Shown one piece after another: positions 59,639 through 64,000 of a stretch of DNA of 64,000 nt. The notes under the pieces were generated by a model. The model worked only from the letters and a program-made list of their open reading frames with translations, searched no databases and was not told where the DNA came from. This stretch comes from Lachnospiraceae bacterium AC2029 (lineage in GTDB: Bacteria; Bacillota; Clostridia; Lachnospirales; Lachnospiraceae): the NCBI GenBank assembly GCA_000703065.1, contig JNLK01000001.1:558001-622000 (forward strand), in the 5' to 3' direction. A program made the position numbers and the translations under genes. Position 1 is the first letter of the stretch. Each line of letters begins with the position of its first letter.

Positions 59639-59658
59639 TACCTTGTTTTTAAGTAATA

Positions 59659-59710
59659 TAGAGCCTCGAGGCCCGAACTGGAAACAGACGGCTTCGAGGC
59701 TCTACATTCA
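59659..59710 (+). terminator. Hairpin after the XRE regulator
   Basis: TAGAGCCTCGA (59659-59669) pairs perfectly with TCGAGGCTCTA (59694-59704); loop of 24 nt. T run is weak. Confidence 0.65.
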
Positions 59711-59785
59711 TTTCAAACACATACATGAATTATGAGTTCACCTTTTTTCAAAAGATAATTAAAGATGTGAAAGATTTGATGCGAT

Positions 59786-59803
59786 TATCTGTATATACAG
59801 ATA
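59786..59803. promoter_or_regulatory. 18-bp perfect palindrome upstream of the sigma factor gene
   Basis: TATCTGTATATACAGATA, 59 bp before the sigma factor start. A likely operator or overlapping promoter element. Confidence 0.6.
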
Positions 59804-59861
59804 TAAGGATCCTTTGTAAGACAGTTGAACAGGTATAGAATCACTTTTGAGGAATCACACG

Positions 59862-60419
59862 ATGGATGATGAAAAGATTATAGCGTTGTTTCTTGGGCGG
59901 GATGAATCGGCCATCCGGGAAACGGATATAAAGTATGGCGGTTATTGTCGCAGTATTTCGAGACGTATCCTGAATTCCGATGAAGACATAGAGGAGTGTG
60001 TGTCCGACGCCTATCTCAAGCTATGGAATACAATTCCTCCCAAGAGACCCCCAAGCCTGAAAACATATCTTGGTAGCATTGTCAGAAATCTATCGATCAA
60101 TCGGTTGAACAGTTTAAGCGCAGAGAAAAGGAATAAGGAAAAAGAAGTCTTGCTTTCAGAGTTGGAAGACTGTATCCCTTCTGGAAATACCGTTGAAGAC
60201 ACCATAGACAGGATGGTTTTGGTTGATGCGCTTAACCGTTGGCTTGAAAACGAGAAACCTGAAATGCGGAAGCTATTTTATGCCAGATATTGGTACGGGT
60301 ATGAATATGCAGAACTTGCGGAATATTGTAATGAGAAAGAGCAGGTGCTGATGTTGCGTCTTCATCGGATGAGAAAACGGCTCAGAAAATTTCTTAAGAA
60401 GGAAGGGATTTTTGTATGA
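59862..60419 (+). CDS. Sigma-70 family (ECF-like) RNA polymerase sigma factor
   Basis: 185 residues from ATG 59862 (TGAGG 10 nt upstream; TTG at 59847 possible). Region 2 is YGGYCRSISRRILNSDEDIE then CVSDAYLKLWNTIPP, region 4 is YARYWYGYEYAELAEYCNEK then a basic helix RLHRMRKRLRKFLKKEG. There is no region 1 or 3, as in ECF sigma factors. Its stop overlaps the start of the next gene by ATGA, the usual layout for a sigma factor with its anti-sigma or sensor partner. Confidence 0.88.
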   Translation: MDDEKIIALFLGRDESAIRETDIKYGGYCRSISRRILNSDEDIEECVSDAYLKLWNTIPPKRPPSLKTYLGSIVRNLSINRLNSLSAEKRNKEKEVLLSELEDCIPSGNTVEDTIDRMVLVDALNRWLENEKPEMRKLFYARYWYGYEYAELAEYCNEKEQVLMLRLHRMRKRLRKFLKKEGIFV

Positions 60420-61708
60420 AAAAGAATGGTAATGCTCATGATAAAAGCCAAAAAAGAAAAGCTGCAGAGCTTATTTATGAAGGACTTGCAGAAACAAAAG
60501 AGGAATATAAGCTGGAAGCGACAAGCTTACATGACACATTGAAAAATAGCAGTAGAACAAAGCATAGATGGACATGGGCCAGGATAGCTGTAGCTGCAGC
60601 AACAGTGATACTGGTTCCGACAGCGGTATATGCCATTGGAGGATGGCTCGGTTTCTTCGAGGGTGCCTGGGGAAACAAAGGAAAAGAGAACTCCACTGCA
60701 CATTATGATACCATGGTTGTTGAAGATGGAGTTGAAAAGACATATCTGAATCCTGCAAGGGAATACGTAGAACCAGACACGGAATACGCAGAACAGAAAA
60801 TCGCACCCGCAGTTCAGGAATTACCATTAACCATAGATCTGCAGGGCACGACATTATCGATAAATGCGGTCGTGCGGGATGAATTGGGAAATGCGGTTGT
60901 TGAGTATACTCTGGAACGTGATGGCGGGATACTCCCCGGATTGAATCAAGTTCAAAATGGCGGGAAAACAAAATATGGTTCCATAGATAATCATACGAAG
61001 GACTATAGCCTACGGTTTGCCTGCGGCCTGAAGGAAGGGTGTTTAGAATATTCATACAAGGATGAATCAAGAAGCAGTGATGATAAGTGGTACTGTTATT
61101 CCTATATCATTTATGATGAAGCAACATTTCTCGAACATGCAAAACAAACCGCCGATGCAATACAGGGATGGCTGAAAGAAAGCACAGACGAGTATTATGA
61201 TTATTGGCGCAAGGACTTCGAGAGTATGAATAAGAAACCATTCACGAGAGAGGATTATGCAGAATGGAAGAAAACGCTTGAAAAGGATCTGGTTTACTGG
61301 GAGAACCCGCCTATGGAGGATCAAGGACTGATCATCGACTATACTCTCTATCAGAACATGGAGGATAGAGATAAAGACAATGGCAACTTCAAAAGCGAAG
61401 ATCACATACTAACAATTCCTTTGAAGAATCAGTCAATAGAAGCTATCTCCTTTACAAGCAGAGACGGATTATTCTCATCGGAGATTTCTCCGATTTCCAT
61501 GCGTTTCAATGATACATCGGATTCTTCACCTGTCTCTATTTTCTATCGTGACGGATCAGAATACATAGTAAGTGATCGTGAGACATTGAATTATTATAAT
61601 TCGTTTCTGCATGACGCCAATCATATATTTATGTTTAATCGGCTGGTGAAGGTGGAGGAAATTGAAAAAATCGTTGTAAACGGGAAAGAATTGTATCCTG
61701 TAAAATGA
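60416..61708 (+). CDS. DUF4179-type single-span membrane protein, likely anti-sigma partner
   Basis: 430 residues. Cytoplasmic N-terminus of about 55 residues, one membrane segment (WARIAVAAATVILVPTAVYAIGGWLGFF, in two pieces about 60-85), then a large external domain with a DUF4179-like first part (LPLTIDLQGTTLSINAVVRD, VVEYTLERDGG) and a Tyr/Trp-rich second part. Proteins like this pair with sigma factors in Clostridia and seem to act as membrane anti-sigma sensors; direct evidence is limited. Translationally coupled to the sigma gene by an ATGA overlap. Confidence 0.8.
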   Translation: MKKNGNAHDKSQKRKAAELIYEGLAETKEEYKLEATSLHDTLKNSSRTKHRWTWARIAVAAATVILVPTAVYAIGGWLGFFEGAWGNKGKENSTAHYDTMVVEDGVEKTYLNPAREYVEPDTEYAEQKIAPAVQELPLTIDLQGTTLSINAVVRDELGNAVVEYTLERDGGILPGLNQVQNGGKTKYGSIDNHTKDYSLRFACGLKEGCLEYSYKDESRSSDDKWYCYSYIIYDEATFLEHAKQTADAIQGWLKESTDEYYDYWRKDFESMNKKPFTREDYAEWKKTLEKDLVYWENPPMEDQGLIIDYTLYQNMEDRDKDNGNFKSEDHILTIPLKNQSIEAISFTSRDGLFSSEISPISMRFNDTSDSSPVSIFYRDGSEYIVSDRETLNYYNSFLHDANHIFMFNRLVKVEEIEKIVVNGKELYPVK

Positions 61709-61725
61709 TTAATGCCAAAACATCA

Positions 61726-61754
61726 TTGAATCCCAGGCTATTCTATGGTATAAT
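61726..61754 (+). promoter_or_regulatory. Promoter of the antitoxin RNA
   Basis: TTGAAT (61726-61731) and perfect TATAAT (61749-61754), 17 bp apart. It overlaps the left arm of a 26-bp imperfect inverted repeat whose right arm (about 61993-62018) lies near the toxin promoter. Confidence 0.75.
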
Positions 61755-61760
61755 GCCCTT

Positions 61761-61866
61761 AACGAAGTAGCTGGAAGGTGAGTGCACTTCACCCGATCCG
61801 GCGAATATGGTTTTTCGGAAAGACCGTTCCCTTACTTGCCAGAGTCAGGACGGTCTTTTCTATTTT
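61761..61866 (+). ncRNA. Candidate antisense RNA antitoxin (type I)
   Basis: Predicted transcript of about 105 nt starting 7 bp after the perfect -10 and ending at the hairpin AAAGACCGT/ACGGTCTTT (61819-61858) with T-rich tail. Its 3' third is complementary to the last 35 nt of the toxin gene on the other strand, the txpA/RatA arrangement. Confidence 0.6.
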
Positions 61867-61942
61867 CTCTGCGAAGCTTAATGATGTCAAACACCAGTCT
61901 TGCGACTGTGAGAACAACCATCAGTATCTCGTAAATACTCAT
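61832..61942 (-). CDS. Small hydrophobic toxin peptide (TxpA/holin-like type I toxin)
   Basis: 36 residues: MSIYEILMVVLTVARLVFDI then a basic and polar tail IKLRRENRKDRPDSGK. One membrane segment followed by charge is the pattern of Firmicutes type I toxins and of the putative holin-like toxin family, which damage the membrane when translated. Very strong AGGAGGTGA 6 nt before ATG. Promoter TTGAAA (62055-62050) and TATTCT (62032-62027), 17 bp apart, gives a leader of about 78 nt that contains the right arm of the inverted repeat. Likely stabilises the mobile element. Confidence 0.7.
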   Translation of the reverse strand: MSIYEILMVVLTVARLVFDIIKLRRENRKDRPDSGK

Positions 61943-62062
61943 AGGCCTCACCTCCTCTGCGAAGTCCAGATCGGGTAAGAGCTCGTCGTCCCCCAGCTAC
62001 CCCGTTAAGGGCACTATGGTTTCTTTAGAATATCACATAGTGCCCCCGGTTTCAATTCTCGA

Positions 62063-62578
62063 TTAGTAATGGTTGGAATCGATCTCTTCCTTCAATCTGG
62101 CATTTTCAGCCAAGACCTCGTTCACTTGTTTTCTTGTGAGAATACCGCATTCGTTCCTCAGATCGTCGTTCTCTCGCAATGCGTTTAGATACATCGTCTC
62201 GAGCTGCCGCGTCTCGTGTTTCTGCATCGACATCTCTTCGGTCAGCCTGGCTATCTGCGATTGCATAATCTGTTTTTCGGACTGCAAGTTCTGTTCCTGC
62301 TCTGCCAGCATCTGCTTGAGCTTTGAATTCTGCCAGGAAAGAGTCGAATTTAGCTGCTTCATCTCTTGCAGTTCTTCGTCCTTGTCCTGAAGATCTCGTC
62401 TTGCCTGATCCCGCTCCGCTGTCAGCTCCTGAATGCTCCGCAGAATTGAGGGTTGCTCTGATGGCTGCGATGAAGAGTTCAGCGATACATTTAAGGAGAA
62501 GCTCGGCTTGTCCTGCGTAGAAATCTTCGAAGGATCCCTCTGCTCTGTTGTAAGTTCCAATCGTTCGTTCAAATTCAT
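62063..62578 (-). CDS. Coiled-coil protein overlapping the relaxase gene
   Basis: 171 residues. After 45 polar residues, the rest is a long coiled coil (LTAERDQARRDLQDKDEELQ, QSQIARLTEEMSMQKHETRQ, VLAENARLKEEIDSNHY). It begins with its own strong GGGAGGA 8 nt before ATG 62578 and is read in a different frame from the relaxase, overlapping its last 473 nt. Similar short coiled-coil proteins follow relaxases in other Clostridia elements. Function unknown; perhaps a relaxosome helper. Confidence 0.75.
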   Translation of the reverse strand: MNLNERLELTTEQRDPSKISTQDKPSFSLNVSLNSSSQPSEQPSILRSIQELTAERDQARRDLQDKDEELQEMKQLNSTLSWQNSKLKQMLAEQEQNLQSEKQIMQSQIARLTEEMSMQKHETRQLETMYLNALRENDDLRNECGILTRKQVNEVLAENARLKEEIDSNHY

Positions 62579-63371
62579 AGATCAATCCTCCCAAATCAAT
62601 GTTAAATGTGAATGCTCGGGCAAGGTTGGCTTGACGGACAGTCTTACCTGCGGCATTCCGCAATATGATCTGTGTCCTTTTCTCGTTCCAGCTGACAAGC
62701 CAGCCCCGGTGTTCCATTTTCACAAAGAAGTCATCAGCACCGGTGCACTCCGGGACAGTTTCTACGATTGCCTTCGCGCAGTCGATCATGTAGCTCTCCC
62801 GATCCATGTTGGTGAGTACCTGGTATTTGTCCTTGCTCCACGCCCGGATCTCTCCGGGCTCAATCTCAGTTCCGTCAAAATGCTTTCCCTTTTCAGTCAC
62901 GGGGAGCGCCCGATCCCGGCAAAGCTTGTTCGTGAAGTCCTTCTGTCGCTGAAGGTCTTTCTTCGTCTGATGAAGCTTGTGTCCGTCCACAAAGGAAACC
63001 GTATTCGTCACAATGTGTATATGAAGGTGATCCTTATCCTGATGGACTGCGATCAGGCTCTGGAAATCGGAGAAGAACTCCTGGCAAAAGTCCTGACCGA
63101 TCTCCAGACATTCCCTCTCGGTCACATAATCCTCCGGATGGAAGCTGATGACATTGTGAGCACACATTCGCCCAGAGTCCTTGTTCCAAAGTTGCTTCTC
63201 ATCAATGAACGCCTGCGTTACATTTTCCGTATTGATCACATCGTAGTTAAACGGTCCCTGAACCATCACATAACCGTCCTGCACCTTCTCGTCCTTGAGA
63301 ACATATCGGATGAGGTTTCTCATGGCTGAGTGTGTTTTTGCCGGGTTGTTAATGGCCTTATTGATTGCCAT
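62106..63371 (-). CDS. MobA/VirD2-type relaxase
   Basis: 421 residues. Nicks oriT and leads the strand to the recipient. Motif III with three His is DHLHIHIVTNTV; the N-terminus MAINKAINNPAKTH has the conserved start, with Tyr candidates in LIRYVLKDEKVQDGY; GPFNYDVINTENVTQAF and CAHNVISFHPED follow. From about residue 310 the sequence is low-complexity (Ser/Gly/Ala/Arg-rich) and overlaps the coiled-coil gene in another frame. AGAAAGGAGAG precedes ATG. mobC lies 44 nt upstream. Confidence 0.9.
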   Translation of the reverse strand: MAINKAINNPAKTHSAMRNLIRYVLKDEKVQDGYVMVQGPFNYDVINTENVTQAFIDEKQLWNKDSGRMCAHNVISFHPEDYVTERECLEIGQDFCQEFFSDFQSLIAVHQDKDHLHIHIVTNTVSFVDGHKLHQTKKDLQRQKDFTNKLCRDRALPVTEKGKHFDGTEIEPGEIRAWSKDKYQVLTNMDRESYMIDCAKAIVETVPECTGADDFFVKMEHRGWLVSWNEKRTQIILRNAAGKTVRQANLARAFTFNIDLGGLIYEFERTIGTYNRAEGSFEDFYAGQAELLLKCIAELFIAAIRATLNSAEHSGADSGAGSGKTRSSGQGRRTARDEAAKFDSFLAEFKAQADAGRAGTELAVRKTDYAIADSQADRRDVDAETRDAAARDDVSKRIARERRSEERMRYSHKKTSERGLG

Positions 63372-63415
63372 ATCTCTTCACTCTCCTTTCTGAAGTCTTC
63401 GATCTGACAGCTGAT

Positions 63416-63718
63416 TTAGTAAAGTTGCCACTCTGTCGGCAGAACTCCGGTTGTGTTCGCCCATCTTGCCAGCTGGTTAATGTTATTTGCCATTCCCTTG
63501 ATCTGGCGGAGCAGATCCGCATATCCCAGATTGAGGTCCTTCATTTCCCGAAGACCATCCTCGGAAAGGTTCACAGTCTGCTGAACCGCATTCATCAGAA
63601 ATGCCTGCTGGGTAAGACCGGTTTCCTTCAGTTTATCTGTAAATGCTTTGTACTCCACTTCATTCATTCGGAATGTCACGGACTTGTTTCTTCTTCTATT
63701 TGCTTCTTTATTCTTCAT
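63416..63718 (-). CDS. mobC: MobC-type relaxosome accessory protein
   Basis: 100 residues from ATG 63718 (AAGGATGG upstream; an ATG at 63730 is also possible). A ribbon-helix-helix DNA-binding start (RRRNKSVTFRMNEVEYKAFT) and the typical MobC C-terminus (YADLLRQIKGMANNINQLAR). It binds oriT and helps the relaxase. Directly upstream of the relaxase gene. Confidence 0.9.
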   Translation of the reverse strand: MKNKEANRRRNKSVTFRMNEVEYKAFTDKLKETGLTQQAFLMNAVQQTVNLSEDGLREMKDLNLGYADLLRQIKGMANNINQLARWANTTGVLPTEWQLY

Positions 63719-63766
63719 GGTTGATACCATCCTTTCTTCGTTTTGGTAAGTAAGTATATCGGGGGT

Positions 63767-63824
63767 CCAAGGGGCCTCCCTTGGCAAGTCCGGGCGGTGC
63801 CCGGGTAAAGTGGTTTACCACTTT
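63767..63824. other. Candidate oriT: three abutting perfect hairpins
   Basis: CCAAGGG/CCCTTGG (63767-63784), CCGGGC/GCCCGG (63790-63804) and AAAGTGG/CCACTTT (63807-63824), loops of 3-4 nt. They lie 49 bp upstream of mobC. The remaining sequence to 64000 has further small repeats (for example TGGCG/CGCCA near 63957-63976) but no gene I can support. Confidence 0.6.
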
Positions 63825-64000
63825 GCGAAACTTGCCTTTCTTTCCGGGGAAGAATTCACAGCCCTTCAGAAGTCTGCCGATCCCGTTCGCTCCCGGATTC
63901 CGGTCAGGCCTTGCATCCCCGGGAGGTGGGGTTACTTTCCAAAAAAAGGATACCCTTTGGCGGTGAGTTACTCGCCACTCCGGAGCACGCCGAACCGTCC

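Larger units (their letters stand above)
56549..64000. mobile_element. Integrative mobilisable element at tRNA-Pro (right end outside window)
   Basis: From the tRNA 3' end rightward: integrase, two excisionase-like proteins, XRE repressor, sigma factor with partner, type I toxin-antitoxin, relaxase, MobC and an oriT-like region. Base composition is more AT-rich than the host part. No conjugation (type IV secretion) gene is seen in the window, so it may be mobilisable only, or the transfer genes lie further right. Confidence 0.85.

Noticed and set aside
62063-63371. Frameshifted single relaxase gene
   Set aside because: The second frame has its own ribosome-binding site and ATG, and the first stays open far past the overlap start, so two genes fit better than a sequencing frameshift.

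Overview
The window looks like chromosomal DNA of a Gram-positive Clostridia species, most likely Lachnospiraceae. The evidence is the minimal SUF operon (sufC-B-D-S-U), DnaD plus a DnaI/DnaC-type helicase loader, the rpmG-secE-nusG-rplK-rplA block, secreted proteins that pair transglutaminase-like domains with choline-binding-type wall repeats, VanZ, and AGGAGG ribosome-binding sites. Most of it reads as moderately GC-rich host DNA; the last 7.5 kb is visibly more AT-rich and is a mobile element. The taxon is an inference from gene content.

Layout. 1-1.1 kb: a carrier protein and an unrecognised protein that runs off the left edge. 1.2-8.6 kb: two secreted transglutaminase-like wall proteins, a VanZ-like membrane protein and UDP-glucose dehydrogenase. 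8.8-12.2 kb: the ribosomal/transcription block and an RsuA-type pseudouridine synthase. 12.4-19.5 kb: an orphan AbiEi-like regulator, ilvE, murC, four perfect DnaA boxes, dnaD, the helicase loader and prs. 19.6-28.3 kb: a polar amino-acid ABC transporter followed (upstream in transcription) by a surface-sugar operon, neuB, a neuA-phosphatase fusion, pyruvyl transferase, flippase and an F420-hydrogenase-beta-like protein. 28.4-30.4 kb: an IS200/IS605 element. 30.4-38.1 kb: an anion permease, the SUF operon (with a 62-bp tandem repeat inside it) and an amidohydrolase. 38.2-41 kb: a compact membrane-anchored SbcC/YhaN-like ATPase with an SbcD-like partner whose metal-binding residues are mostly gone. 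41.1-52.5 kb: one apparent operon, anti-sigma kinase, STAS antagonist, a 2190-residue two-module NRPS ending in a thioester reductase, an AAA+ ATPase and glgX. 52.8-56.2 kb: a lipoprotein whose 5' untranslated region is split by a 1.9-kb IS6-like insertion sequence, then a small Dabb protein. 56.5-64 kb: tRNA-Pro(CGG), into whose 3' side an integrative mobilisable element has inserted (integrase, two excisionase-type proteins, XRE repressor, sigma factor plus DUF4179-type partner, a type I toxin-antitoxin locus, relaxase with an overlapping coiled-coil gene, MobC, and a triple-hairpin oriT candidate).

How genes work together. The most distinctive region is the NRPS operon: two adenylation domains, one intact condensation domain, two carrier domains and a reductase predict a dipeptide aldehyde (or a cyclised pyrazinone derived from it), apparently under partner-switch control encoded in the same transcript. 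The sugar operon fits a nonulosonic-acid route that passes through a 9-phosphate, because the cytidylyltransferase is fused to a KdsC-type phosphatase and no UDP-GlcNAc 2-epimerase is present. The DnaA boxes next to the primosome genes suggest control of helicase-loader expression by the initiator itself.
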